The notes under the pieces: model-generated
The model's database searches: none
What the model saw: the letters and a program-made list of their open reading frames with translations, nothing else
Told to the model about the DNA's origin: nothing
Program-made: the position numbers and the translations under genes
Source: Rhodopirellula bahusiensis
GTDB lineage: Bacteria; Planctomycetota; Planctomycetia; Pirellulales; Pirellulaceae
DNA: 64,000 nucleotides
Direction of reading: 5' to 3'
Assembly (NCBI RefSeq): GCF_002727185.1
Contig: NZ_NIZW01000010.1
Location: 124,001-188,000 of the forward strand
Shown here: one piece after another, positions 25,988 through 35,021 of the stretch
How the letters are laid out: each line of letters begins with the position of its first letter
How positions within the stretch are numbered: position 1 is the first letter of the stretch

Positions 25988-28485
25988 GATCGTTTCTCGC
26001 GAAAAATGGGCCATGCCAGGGTGAGTGCGAGCACCGTGACGGAACTGATCGGCATCAGGATCGCCGCGACGAGAGGGCTGATTCGTCCCGACATTGCCAA
26101 GGCCACCGCAACCAAATTGTAACTGAGCGAGGCGGCGAAGGCCGTGCGGATCAACGCCTGGGTCCGTCGTGCCGCTCGAATGAGATCGGCAATCGAGGTC
26201 ATACTATCCGAGGCGATGTAAATCGGTGCGGCCTGCAGACTGACTTCCGCACCTCCTCGAACGGCAATTCCCACATCCGCCGCCGCGAGCGCCGCGGCAT
26301 CGTTGGCACCATCGCCGACCATCACCGTTGACCCGGTCGAATGGTCTCGGACGTGATCCAGTTTGGCTTCGGGGGAAAGACCACCGAGAGCCTGAGATGG
26401 ATCCAAACCCAATTGCTGTGTGACGTGAGCGACGATCTTCGGATGGTCGCCGGAGAGAATCCCGACCCGCCAACCACGGTCTGTCAGCCATTCGATGAAG
26501 CTGCCGACATCCGGTTTGAGTGGATCGCTTATGGCGAGCACACAGGTTGCCACGCCATCGATCGCGATCACACTCGGACTGGCTGATCGGTCGGTGCAAT
26601 GCTCGCACGCGACCAGCACGGAAGCCGATAGCCCAACATGGTATTCTTGCATGAAAGAGAGGCTTCCGACCAAGACGGACTGTCCGTCGCATTTTCCGGA
26701 CACGCCGCCAACATGCACTTGGTCAAGATTTGCGTTGGAAGAAATTGGCAAACCACGGCGGTTGGCTTCGCGAAGAATCGCGATGGCGATCGGATGCTCA
26801 CAATCACGTTCAATTGCCGCGGCATGTGCAATCGCGGATGCATCGCCCTCAACAAACTCGGCTCGAGGTTTGCCTTCGGTGAGCGTGCCGGTTTTGTCGA
26901 ACCAGATGGTTCCGACGGACGCCAACGTTTGCAACGAAGATCCATCACGGATCAAAATCTTTCGCTTTGCCGCTCTTCCTAGTGCGACCGCGATGGCAAG
27001 CGGAGTCGCCAGGGCCAACGCACACGGGCAAGCAACGATCAGCAGTGACGTCGCGTGGGATGCTGCGATTCCAAATCCGTCGCTCAACCAAGCGAAGAAA
27101 GTAGCGATGGCCAACAGAGTGACGATGACAACGAAGTAGCCGCCAATCGAATCGGCCAATTGCACGATTGGCGTTTTTTGCGAAGCGGCTTCTTCGACCG
27201 ACTTCATGACCTGCCCGATGCGACTTTCGCGGCCGACCGAGGTCACGCGGATATCCACTGGACTCTGAAGGTTCACGGTTCCTGCGGAAACCGGATCGCC
27301 GATTTGAACTGAGACCGGCAGGCTTTCTCCGGTCAGCAAGGATTGGTCGATGGATGATTGGCCGACGAGAATGTTTCCATCCACCGGAACGCTTTGCCCC
27401 GCCATCACCCGCACCGAATCGTCGGGTCGCAGATTGTCGACCAGGACAAGTTCCGTTTGACCGCTCGCCAAAATTCGCTGGGCATGCCGAGGCGTGATTC
27501 GCAGCAGCAAGTCAACTGCTTTTGCAGCACGATGTTGCTGATGAAATTGAATCCATCGCCCGATCAGCAACAGAAACACCAGCACGGCCAACGAGTCAAA
27601 GTAAGATTCGCCCTGCCCCGTGATCGCGGCGATGACCCCGGCGACGGTGCCGACGGTCAATCCCAACGCGACGGGCAAATCCATGTGCGGCGTTCGTGTT
27701 TTGATCGAAGCCCAAGCACCTTGAAAGAACGTGCGGCCGGGCAGCAATACCGCGCCCAACCCAAGTCCCGTTCCCATCCACCGAAGAAACGACCAATGCT
27801 CGGCTTCCACGTCCGATGCTTCGCCCGCGTAAAGAGCAATGGCGATCCACATCGCGTTGGCGGCACAGAATCCCGCGAAAGCGATTTGGATGAGCAGCCG
27901 ATGGTTTTCTTGACGAAAGTGGTCTTCGCGGTGTTCGGGAAGCGGCGAGAGTTCGTAACCCAGGCGGTCGAGCGGTTGAGCGATTCGGCTAAGCGATATC
28001 TTCTTGGGATCAAACACGACACGCATCGTGTGCTCACTCATCTTCACCCGAGCGTCCAGCCAACCGGGAGTTCGCGTCGCAACGTTTTCGATTAGCCAAG
28101 CACACGCGGCGCAGTGCAGTCCGTGAACCGCAAGCTCGCAAACCATCGTCCCATCGGATTGTTCGACCGGTTGCGATGCGCCCAAGTAGTCTGCGCGGTC
28201 GAAGACTGTATAGCGTTCCTGCAAAGAGTCCGCCGAGGATTGTTGACCAGCACGATCGATCGGTTGGCCTCCGCCTGCCAATTGGTCTCGTAGGCCGTAA
28301 TAGCTCTCAAGGCCCCAGCCATGGATCAGCTCATAGGCACCGCGGCACCCGTTGCAACAAAACACGGTCCGGGGATCCGCATCGCGATGCACGTCGGTGG
28401 GTTCACCGCAGTGGACGCAGGGCAAGGTCACTTCGACACCCGACGAAGCATCTGCGTTCGCGGACGCATCAAGATTCGAGGGCAT
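25984..28485 (-). CDS. ccoI: Copper-translocating P-type ATPase CcoI/FixI
   Basis: The 833-residue P1B-ATPase exports copper for cbb3 oxidase assembly. The N-terminus carries a Cys cluster (LPCVHCGEP and FCCNGCRGAYEL), as in CcoI, then a heavy-metal-associated domain with HGLHCAACAWLIE. The transmembrane metal motif is CPC in VACPCALALATP. The phosphorylation site is DKTGTLTEGK and the hinge is GDGANDAAAL. Eight membrane helices are expected and visible. It lies between the TauE/SafE-like gene and ccoS in the oxidase operon. Confidence 0.95.
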   Translation of the reverse strand: MPSNLDASANADASSGVEVTLPCVHCGEPTDVHRDADPRTVFCCNGCRGAYELIHGWGLESYYGLRDQLAGGGQPIDRAGQQSSADSLQERYTVFDRADYLGASQPVEQSDGTMVCELAVHGLHCAACAWLIENVATRTPGWLDARVKMSEHTMRVVFDPKKISLSRIAQPLDRLGYELSPLPEHREDHFRQENHRLLIQIAFAGFCAANAMWIAIALYAGEASDVEAEHWSFLRWMGTGLGLGAVLLPGRTFFQGAWASIKTRTPHMDLPVALGLTVGTVAGVIAAITGQGESYFDSLAVLVFLLLIGRWIQFHQQHRAAKAVDLLLRITPRHAQRILASGQTELVLVDNLRPDDSVRVMAGQSVPVDGNILVGQSSIDQSLLTGESLPVSVQIGDPVSAGTVNLQSPVDIRVTSVGRESRIGQVMKSVEEAASQKTPIVQLADSIGGYFVVIVTLLAIATFFAWLSDGFGIAASHATSLLIVACPCALALATPLAIAVALGRAAKRKILIRDGSSLQTLASVGTIWFDKTGTLTEGKPRAEFVEGDASAIAHAAAIERDCEHPIAIAILREANRRGLPISSNANLDQVHVGGVSGKCDGQSVLVGSLSFMQEYHVGLSASVLVACEHCTDRSASPSVIAIDGVATCVLAISDPLKPDVGSFIEWLTDRGWRVGILSGDHPKIVAHVTQQLGLDPSQALGGLSPEAKLDHVRDHSTGSTVMVGDGANDAAALAAADVGIAVRGGAEVSLQAAPIYIASDSMTSIADLIRAARRTQALIRTAFAASLSYNLVAVALAMSGRISPLVAAILMPISSVTVLALTLAWPIFREKRS

Positions 28486-28494
28486 GACGCGTCA

Positions 28495-29316
28495 TCACTC
28501 CGGCGGCGTTTCGCAGGGAATGCCTTCGGCACAGCAGCATGGCAGCGGTGTCTCGGTCAACTCAGAAAGAGTTTGTTGTGAGTCGCTCCCATACAAATCC
28601 AATTCCACATTGGCTCGGATATCGGTCAAAGAGTTCAAATCCGCGAAGCCTCTTCCCGATGCGGTGTAGCCGCCGGTGATGATCAGTGTTGCTGCGGCAG
28701 CCGCCGGTATGAATTTGGTGAATCGACGGGACAATGACTGCGTGCCGGCAATCAAAGCCGTGAGCGCGGGAACCGTGCCCAACCAAAACGCGGCCATCAC
28801 CAAACCACCGTCGAGTGTCCGGCCCGTTCCCGCCGCAACCAGGGCGAACAAGTACAACCAACCACACGGGAGCAGCGTTGTCAGCATTCCGATCGTGAGT
28901 GCGCGTCCGGCGACGGGTAGCTTGAATATCAGCGGACGCAATCGAACCAAAACACCGCCAATTCGAGACGGCGCGACCGGTTTGGCGGTGGCGCGATTGA
29001 CCGAAACAATCTGCCAAAGCTTCCAGATTCCAAGTGCCATCATGATGGTGCCAACCACGCGGGCGGCGGCGAGCTGGACGCCCAACGTTTCGCCACCGAT
29101 TTCGACCAAGCTGCCAATGGTGCCGGCAATCAAACCGGCCAAAACATAAGTCGACAATCGGCCAAGATGATACAGCGACGTCGACCAAATCACGGTCGAC
29201 TTCGGTTGTTTCTCACCAGCACCGCTGGCCCAAATCGCGAGCGGTCCACACATGCCGACGCAATGCATGCTGCCCAATAAGCTGGCCGTTAGGACGGCTC
29301 CGGCTAACATCCACAT
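28495..29316 (-). CDS. Sulfite exporter TauE/SafE-like (UreH/DsbD_2-type) membrane protein in the cbb3 operon
   Basis: The 273-residue protein has about six hydrophobic helices and the CVGMCGPLA segment near residue 19, typical of the cysteine-containing TauE/SafE family members of PF13386 that accompany ccoI. The family is thought to take part in metal or thiol handling during oxidase maturation; its transported species is not established. The last 12 residues are Cys-rich (PCCCAEGIPCETPPE), which could bind copper. It is separated from ccoH by one base and from ccoI by nine, so it is a full operon member. Confidence 0.86.
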   Translation of the reverse strand: MWMLAGAVLTASLLGSMHCVGMCGPLAIWASGAGEKQPKSTVIWSTSLYHLGRLSTYVLAGLIAGTIGSLVEIGGETLGVQLAAARVVGTIMMALGIWKLWQIVSVNRATAKPVAPSRIGGVLVRLRPLIFKLPVAGRALTIGMLTTLLPCGWLYLFALVAAGTGRTLDGGLVMAAFWLGTVPALTALIAGTQSLSRRFTKFIPAAAAATLIITGGYTASGRGFADLNSLTDIRANVELDLYGSDSQQTLSELTETPLPCCCAEGIPCETPPE

Positions 29317-29317
29317 C

Positions 29318-29851
29318 TCAGCGTTCCAATTCGAGTGTGCGGGTCAATGTCATCGGTTCTCCCGCTCCTTCGATGTTCATTTCCAGTTGCCAAAGTCCGT
29401 GCTTCGGCATCGACGCCATGGCCAGATAGCGTCCATCACCTGTGTTGGGCAATTCGATGGTCTGATACGCGGCGGCATCGGCGTGCCGATAGATTTTGGC
29501 CGCGACGTTCACATCGTCGATGGCTTCCCCATGTTCATCGCTGAGTTCGACCGAAATTGCACGCTGGCCTTTGGCATCCGCAACGTTCGAAACGATGACA
29601 TCGACGTCCCAGCCCAAACGATCAGACGCACTGGATGCACGACGCGTTTCATCCCAGTTCAAAGCGGCTTGGTGATAATCCGGGACAACCGCGAGAGCGG
29701 GATCACCGATCGCGAGTTTGATCGCGACGCCGCCAATGGTGAACTGAATCGCGAATAGCAACAGCACCAGCGAAATGTAGAATCGCTTGGCTCGACGTTC
29801 AGCGAGTTGCTGTTCTTCCATGACTGGGGTGGGATTGTTTTTGGATGACAT
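29318..29851 (-). CDS. ccoH: FixH/CcoH family protein
   Basis: The 177-residue protein has a short cytosolic N-terminus, a membrane helix at residues 26-48 (FYISLVLLLFAIQF), then the FixH segment DYHQAALNWDETRRAS and an Ig-like periplasmic domain ending GLWQLEMNIEG. FixH is needed for cbb3 oxidase stability and assembly. It lies two bases downstream of ccoG and one base upstream of the TauE/SafE-like gene. Confidence 0.9.
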   Translation of the reverse strand: MSSKNNPTPVMEEQQLAERRAKRFYISLVLLLFAIQFTIGGVAIKLAIGDPALAVVPDYHQAALNWDETRRASSASDRLGWDVDVIVSNVADAKGQRAISVELSDEHGEAIDDVNVAAKIYRHADAAAYQTIELPNTGDGRYLAMASMPKHGLWQLEMNIEGAGEPMTLTRTLELER

Positions 29852-29853
29852 GA

Positions 29854-31371
29854 TTACCGGCGTGGCCCCAGGACCTTCATTGAAATGGTGCGTTCGTTTC
29901 CGCTGTCGTCTTTGACCGTCAGTTCGATGGCTTCGTTTCCGTCGCCCATTGTCATGGAAGAGGGAAAATTCAATCGGATCGGCAAGAGTTTCGATTCGGC
30001 GGGCTCTAGACTTTGTGCGTCCTCGTCAATGATCTCGATTTGCACCTCAGAACGATCGGTGGACAATTCGTACTTCTGCGGGATTTCGGTTCGGTTGACT
30101 AGACGCAAGTTGAACGCATTGGATACTTCCTTGGCTCCGAGAAGCGAAAAAGGTGCCCCGCGTCCACGAAGGATTCTTGCGTCGAAACCGCTCTTGCTCG
30201 AGATCGCCATCGCGAGACCCGAGAAAACTCCGATCAAGATGATCGGATAGATGATTGTCCTGGCCCGCAACATTTTCTTTGGTTTGCGAGCGATCGCGTC
30301 TTGTGAACTGAATCGAATCAAACCCGTTGGTTTGCCGACTTTGTGCATCACGTCGTCGCAGGCGTCGATGCACTGTGTGCAATTGATGCACTCCATTTGC
30401 AATCCGTCACGAATGTCAATTCCGGTGGGGCAGACGACGACACACTGGTGACAATCCACGCAATCACCGGCCGCTTTTCCGCGGACCAAATCGATTCCTT
30501 GTTCCTCGTCATGGGTTCGCTTGCCTTTGATGCGAGGTTCACCACGGACGGGATCGTAGGCCACGATTTTGGATTGCTCGTCCAACATGACAGACTGGAA
30601 TCTTCCGTAGGGGCAAGCAATCAAACACAGTTGCTCTCGAAAGAATAGAAAGTCAAACAGCATCAATCCGGTCGTCGCAGCCATCACCAAAAAAGCCGAT
30701 GGGTGATCGATCGGAGAAGTTCGAACCCACTGTGCGAGTTTCTCGGTGCCGACGAAATACGCCAAGAACGTGTGGGCCAAAAACATGCAGAGAACAAGGT
30801 AGACGCCGAAACGTGCGATCTGCCAAACCGGGCTGATTCCGCTGGCGGGTTTGCCACCTTTGCCCGCCGTTCCCTCAAAGAATCGATCGATAGGGCGGAA
30901 CAGGAATTCCATGTAGACGGTCTGCGGGCAGGCCCATCCGCACCAGGCTCGACCGGTCACGGCGGTGATCAGGACGATCGACACCAGCACGCTGAGCAGG
31001 AACAACGCCAGAACCAACGTGTCGGTCGGGTAAAAGGTCTTGCCCCAGACCGTGAATTCACGGGCGGCGATATCCAGCAAGATCAGTGGTTTACCACCGA
31101 TCCGCAGATGCGGGATCGCGACAAACACAACCATCAAGATGTAAGCGATCACGCGTCGGCGTTTCCACCACTCGCCCATCGATAACTTCGGACGCAACCA
31201 TCGCCGACTGCCATCGGCTTCGAGTGTGCTTAGCACGTGTTCTTCAGGTTTGAGCAACGCCTCGTTGGGTTCGCTCCCGCCTGAGCCTCCGGATGTCCCG
31301 TCGCGATCTGCTGCAAAACACACCTGGCAAGGCGAGGGTGGAAACACCGGCAACAATTTTCGCGTGGACAT
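29854..31371 (-). CDS. ccoG: Cytochrome c oxidase accessory protein CcoG (FixG/RdxA)
   Basis: The 505-residue protein is a membrane iron-sulfur protein that reduces copper for cbb3 assembly. Five helices are visible between residues 75 and 400. The CcoG signature GRAWCGWACPQTVYMEF is near residue 150. The two [4Fe-4S] sites are CVDCHQCVVVCP and CINCTQCIDAC, around residues 300-335. The C-terminal domain is Ig-like. Upstream, ccoP ends 11 bases away. The N-terminus has an extra CQVC (residues 15-18) that the family does not require. Confidence 0.95.
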   Translation of the reverse strand: MSTRKLLPVFPPSPCQVCFAADRDGTSGGSGGSEPNEALLKPEEHVLSTLEADGSRRWLRPKLSMGEWWKRRRVIAYILMVVFVAIPHLRIGGKPLILLDIAAREFTVWGKTFYPTDTLVLALFLLSVLVSIVLITAVTGRAWCGWACPQTVYMEFLFRPIDRFFEGTAGKGGKPASGISPVWQIARFGVYLVLCMFLAHTFLAYFVGTEKLAQWVRTSPIDHPSAFLVMAATTGLMLFDFLFFREQLCLIACPYGRFQSVMLDEQSKIVAYDPVRGEPRIKGKRTHDEEQGIDLVRGKAAGDCVDCHQCVVVCPTGIDIRDGLQMECINCTQCIDACDDVMHKVGKPTGLIRFSSQDAIARKPKKMLRARTIIYPIILIGVFSGLAMAISSKSGFDARILRGRGAPFSLLGAKEVSNAFNLRLVNRTEIPQKYELSTDRSEVQIEIIDEDAQSLEPAESKLLPIRLNFPSSMTMGDGNEAIELTVKDDSGNERTISMKVLGPRR

Positions 31372-31382
31372 TTTCTTTGGGC

Positions 31383-32000
31383 TTATTCTTCGGGGGTTTC
31401 AGGTTCTTCTTCGATGGGTTCTGGCCACGGTGGGATCGTCTTGCCTTCGGGGCCGCGGTTGCTTTCGATGTCCTTGCCACGAAGGGTGGCGACATAGGCA
31501 GAAACCAAAACGATTTCGTTGGGATGCAAGCGATCGGACCATTTCGGCATTGCTCCGCCACCAGCACCGTTGATGATGACCTTGGCGATGTCTTCGATGT
31601 TCTTCACGTTCTTGTAGTATTCATCGGTCAAGTTGGGACCGACCTGCCCTTCGCCTTCACGGCCGTGGCAAGAGATGCAGTTGGCCTTGAAGACCGATTG
31701 GCCGACTCGAACCCAATTGGGTTTGTTCATGTAACTGGCGAGGGTCGCTTCATCGGGCGTCAAATCACCGATCTCAGCAAACTGCAAGCGAGTGTTCTCG
31801 GCCAACGCGATCCCGTATCGGTCTTCCACGGAACGGCCAGCTGCGCCGCTGTGATAGAACAAGAAGTAGAACGGGCTGAACGCGATCGAAGCGACGAACA
31901 GCCACTTCCACCAACCCGGCAACGGGTTGTCAAACTCTTCGATCCCGTCGTATGCGTGATCAGTCTTGGGAGCGTTGTCGTAATTTGTGACTTGACTCAT
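31383..32000 (-). CDS. ccoP: cbb3 oxidase subunit CcoP, single-haem form
   Basis: The 205-residue protein has the CcoP N-terminus (AYDGIEEFDNPLPGWWKWLF, then one helix) and a c-type haem motif CISCHG followed by GQVGPNLTDEYY and GGGAMPKWSDRL with the Met ligand. Proteobacterial CcoP has two CxxCH motifs; here only one is present, and the protein is about 100 residues shorter. The C-terminal 20 residues are Pro/Glu-rich. It accepts electrons from soluble donors and passes them to CcoO. The start overlaps the ccoQ stop by four bases. Confidence 0.93.
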   Translation of the reverse strand: MSQVTNYDNAPKTDHAYDGIEEFDNPLPGWWKWLFVASIAFSPFYFLFYHSGAAGRSVEDRYGIALAENTRLQFAEIGDLTPDEATLASYMNKPNWVRVGQSVFKANCISCHGREGEGQVGPNLTDEYYKNVKNIEDIAKVIINGAGGGAMPKWSDRLHPNEIVLVSAYVATLRGKDIESNRGPEGKTIPPWPEPIEEEPETPEE

Positions 32001-32173
32001 GGTCGTGGGTCCTCCACTTCGTCGCTCAGTGGAATCGATGCGAAGCGATCAGTTGCTTTTTGGGAAAGTCGGAGTGTTCCGTAAGTCATGGTGCAGAATG
32101 CGACCACGAACAACGCGAGTGCCAGTTCGGCAAACGATGAATAGTCGAGTGCGCTAACAAGATCTCGGATCAT
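31997..32173 (-). CDS. ccoQ: CcoQ-like small membrane subunit (58 aa)
   Basis: A 58-codon frame fills the gap between ccoNO and ccoP. The product starts MIRDLVSALDYSSFAELALA and contains one helix (LALALFVVAFCTMTYGTLRL), followed by a polar, acidic tail. Its TGA overlaps the ccoP ATG by four bases. Position, single helix and length match CcoQ, a stabilising subunit of cbb3 oxidase, though the sequence itself is weakly conserved. Confidence 0.8.
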   Translation of the reverse strand: MIRDLVSALDYSSFAELALALFVVAFCTMTYGTLRLSQKATDRFASIPLSDEVEDPRP

Positions 32174-32233
32174 GGCAAACTCAGTGAATACTTCGGTGTG
32201 ATGTTGGAAACAAAACGTGTTCCGCGATCGAAT

Positions 32234-34624
32234 CTAGTTCAGTACCAAAACGTCCTGGTCGGGGCGATCGATTTGTGCCGCCTCATCTCCCGCTGGTTCG
32301 GCTTCCTCGGGAGTCGATTCCGAGTCCGCACCAGCTTCTTCCGCGGCGGCTTCCGCCTCGGGTTCTTCCGTCGCGAATAAATCGACCCCGACGCGTTGCA
32401 GGTAGGCGATCAATGCGACGGCTTGCTTTTCGTAAGCCTTCGCCGGACCACCCTGTGCGACAATGTCAGCGGCGATGTATTCGGCTTGCTTGTAGGCGAC
32501 TTCCGCCGTGTTGTTGAGCTCTTCGTCGGTGTACTCGGCACCGAGATAAGCGGCGACTTCGACGTGCGGAGCAATCGCGTCGTAGTTCATCTCCTCAGTC
32601 AGCAGGTGGGCGTAGTCGGGCATCACGCTTCCCGGGGAAACGTTCTCTGGATTCTCGAAGTGAGTCCAGTGCCAGAAACTGCTTTGTTTTCCGCCCTCTC
32701 GTGCGAGGTCAGGCCCGATGCGGCGGCTGCCCCACTGGAACGGTCGATCGTAGATGAATTCACCAGGCTTGCTGTATTCACCATAGCGTTTGGTTTCGGA
32801 AACGATCGGGCGAATCATCTGCGAGTGGCAGTTGTAACAACCCTCCGAGACGAAGATGTGTCGGCCTGCCAATTCCAAAGGTGTGTACGGTTTGACCGTC
32901 GCGATGGTTGGGACGTTGGACCGAATCAAGAACGTCGGAACCACTTCAAAGAGAGTCGCCACGACCACAGCGATGGTCGTGAAGACGGTGAAGCGAACCG
33001 GCAAACGTTCCCATCGTCGGTGCCATCCCATCTGGCTCCAAATGCTGACCTTCTTGCCCACTTCCAGCACGGGAGCACCTTCGATGGGGCTGTGTGGTTC
33101 AGGCGTGTCGTCAACGTAGTGTTTGGTCAGACGAGGTGCGGTGTGAACCGGGTTTTCATACTCGGCGGGACGTCCCATCCAAGTCATCATGGCGTTGATT
33201 CCCAGCATCAGCATGCCGGACACATACAGGACGCCACCCAGGACTCTCGCCCACCACAGCGGAACGATTTCTTGGGTTGTTTCGATGAAGTCGGGGTACA
33301 TCAGGTGACCGGTGTCATCCATGGCTCGCCACATCCAACCCTGCATCAAGCCAGCGGCGTAGATGGGGATGATGTAGAACAGAATGCCAATGGTGCCGAC
33401 CCAAAAGTGCAGGCTGACGAGTTTGTCGCTCCACATCTTGGTTTGGAACAATCTCGGGAGCAGCCAGTACAGCATTCCGAACACCATGAAGCCGTTCCAA
33501 CCCAAAGCACCCGCGTGAACGTGAGCGATGGTCCAGTCGGTGTAGTGGGTGAACGCGTTGATCGACTTGATCGAAAGCATTGGGCCTTCGAAGGTAGCCA
33601 TCCCGTAGAACGTGACACCCACGACGAAGAACTTGAGGACTGGATCGGCGGCAACTTTGTGCCAAGCCCCACGCAGCGTCAGCAACCCGTTGATCATCCC
33701 GCCCCAGCTAGGCATCCACAGCATCAAGCTGAACAGCATGCCCAGTGTGCTGGCCCATTCAGGCAGAGCGGTGTAGTGCAGGTGGTGAGGACCGGCCCAG
33801 ATGTAAATGAAGACCAGCGACCAGAAGTGAATGATACTGAGTTTGTAACTGAAAACCGGACGTTCAGCGGCCTTGGGCAAGAAGTAGTACATCAAGCCCA
33901 GGAACGGGGTCGTCAAGAAAAACGCGACCGCGTTGTGGCCGTACCACCACTGCATGAATGCGTCTTGGACACCAGCGTAAACGCTGTAGCCTTTGAACCA
34001 ACCAGCTGGAATGACCAGGTTGTTGAACACGTGCAGCAACGCGACGGTCACGATCGTGGCGATGTAGAACCACAGCGCGACGTACATGTGCCGTTCACGT
34101 CGTTTGATCAATGTCATCAAGAAGTTGCCACCGAAGATGAACAACCAAACGACAGCGATCAGCAAGTCGATCGGCCACTCGAGTTCGGCGTATTCGCGGC
34201 TCTGCGTGATGCCGAGCGGCAGCGTGATGGCCGCCAAGACGATGACGAGTTGCCAGCCCCAAAAATGCAGGCGACTGAGGACGTCACTCCACATTCGGGC
34301 TTTGCAAAGGCGTTGGGTGCTGTAGTAGACCGCGGCGAAAATGCCGTTGCCCGCAAAAGCAAAGATTGCCGCGTTGGTGTGCAGCGGACGCAGTCGCGCG
34401 AACGTGAACCATGGCAATCCGCCCGTGATTGACGGCAGCACCAACAAAACCGCGACGATCAAGCCAACCAGAGTGGCAACAATGCCCCAAACGATCGTGG
34501 CGGTCGCAAACAAACGGACGATGCCGTCGTCGTATTGAAACTGTTCCAGCCGGACTTCTTCTGTGCCTGAGTCCGATGACAAAGCAGCGTCACCATGACC
34601 GTTGGTCGGCGTACCAGTCGCCAT
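32234..34624 (-). CDS. ccoNO: Fused cbb3 oxidase subunits CcoN and CcoO
   Basis: The 796-residue protein fuses the catalytic subunit CcoN (residues about 25-500) with the mono-haem subunit CcoO (about 510-740). CcoN shows its haem and CuB ligands in RPLHTNAAIFAF, WWYGHNAVAFF, WAGPHHLHYT and HVHAGALGWNG. CcoO shows GCYNCHSQMIRP, the typical CcoO haem site. An acidic Ala/Glu-rich tail of 45 residues ends the protein. I use the ATG at 34624, with AGAGGA about eight bases upstream, over the upstream start at 34723. Fusion of CcoN and CcoO occurs in Bacteroidetes and planctomycetes. The enzyme reduces oxygen at low tension. Confidence 0.95.
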   Translation of the reverse strand: MATGTPTNGHGDAALSSDSGTEEVRLEQFQYDDGIVRLFATATIVWGIVATLVGLIVAVLLVLPSITGGLPWFTFARLRPLHTNAAIFAFAGNGIFAAVYYSTQRLCKARMWSDVLSRLHFWGWQLVIVLAAITLPLGITQSREYAELEWPIDLLIAVVWLFIFGGNFLMTLIKRRERHMYVALWFYIATIVTVALLHVFNNLVIPAGWFKGYSVYAGVQDAFMQWWYGHNAVAFFLTTPFLGLMYYFLPKAAERPVFSYKLSIIHFWSLVFIYIWAGPHHLHYTALPEWASTLGMLFSLMLWMPSWGGMINGLLTLRGAWHKVAADPVLKFFVVGVTFYGMATFEGPMLSIKSINAFTHYTDWTIAHVHAGALGWNGFMVFGMLYWLLPRLFQTKMWSDKLVSLHFWVGTIGILFYIIPIYAAGLMQGWMWRAMDDTGHLMYPDFIETTQEIVPLWWARVLGGVLYVSGMLMLGINAMMTWMGRPAEYENPVHTAPRLTKHYVDDTPEPHSPIEGAPVLEVGKKVSIWSQMGWHRRWERLPVRFTVFTTIAVVVATLFEVVPTFLIRSNVPTIATVKPYTPLELAGRHIFVSEGCYNCHSQMIRPIVSETKRYGEYSKPGEFIYDRPFQWGSRRIGPDLAREGGKQSSFWHWTHFENPENVSPGSVMPDYAHLLTEEMNYDAIAPHVEVAAYLGAEYTDEELNNTAEVAYKQAEYIAADIVAQGGPAKAYEKQAVALIAYLQRVGVDLFATEEPEAEAAAEEAGADSESTPEEAEPAGDEAAQIDRPDQDVLVLN

Positions 34625-35021
34625 TTCTATCCTCTGATTTCCGTAGTTGAACAGCATCCAAACACGAATGCGGCAACGCTCAAGCAGCAATCGCCATGAA
34701 CAGCGGTGATCTGCGAAGGTCACCTGCCTTCATTAAAAACTTAGTCGTCGCAAAAACCCATACCGGCACCTGCAGATTTCAACGGTCGCGACATTACGCC
34801 ACGGATTTTGTCGCCGAAACTCTATCGATCGTTTGCTGACCGAGTGAACGGGCACCGCAGCAGGGTTGTATCACAAAACGCGAAATGTGGGTTGGCAAGT
34901 TGAAACGTCTGCGGATCGTTTCAAACAAAAAAAGCCTTCGGAAATTCGTCTGGGCAAGACGATTCTCCAAAGGCTTTCAAAATTTCACTTCGCTCACTTC
35001 AGGGTGAGCACGCCCGATGGA
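34625..35021. other. Region between ccoNO and rpoD: oxidase promoter region plus rpoD terminator
   Basis: Both flanking genes are on the minus strand, so the promoter of the oxidase operon must lie here, downstream of the rpoD terminator. I searched for an FNR/ANR-type TTGAT-N4-ATCAA box and saw none. An inverted repeat at 34900-34924 (TTGAAACG, 9-base loop, CGTTTCAA) lies just past the rpoD terminator. No open frame looks like a gene. Confidence 0.5.
34924..34978 (-). terminator. Intrinsic terminator after rpoD
   Basis: On the minus strand, a nested hairpin (AAAGCCTT... with an inner ATTCGTCT/AGACGAT stem, 34931-34976) is followed by seven T residues and TTTGA (34921-34933). This is the clearest intrinsic terminator in the window and ends the rpoD transcript, about 45 bases after its stop codon. 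Confidence 0.85.

Noticed and set aside
32396..34432. A 678-codon open frame on the plus strand, opposite ccoNO
   Set aside because: It lies entirely antisense to a well-supported gene, its product is His/Arg/Gln-rich with no family motif, and long antisense frames are common in genes with this base composition.
34625..34860. FNR/ANR-type box before the cbb3 operon
   Set aside because: No TTGAT-N4-ATCAA or close variant was found by eye, so oxygen regulation cannot be read from this sequence.
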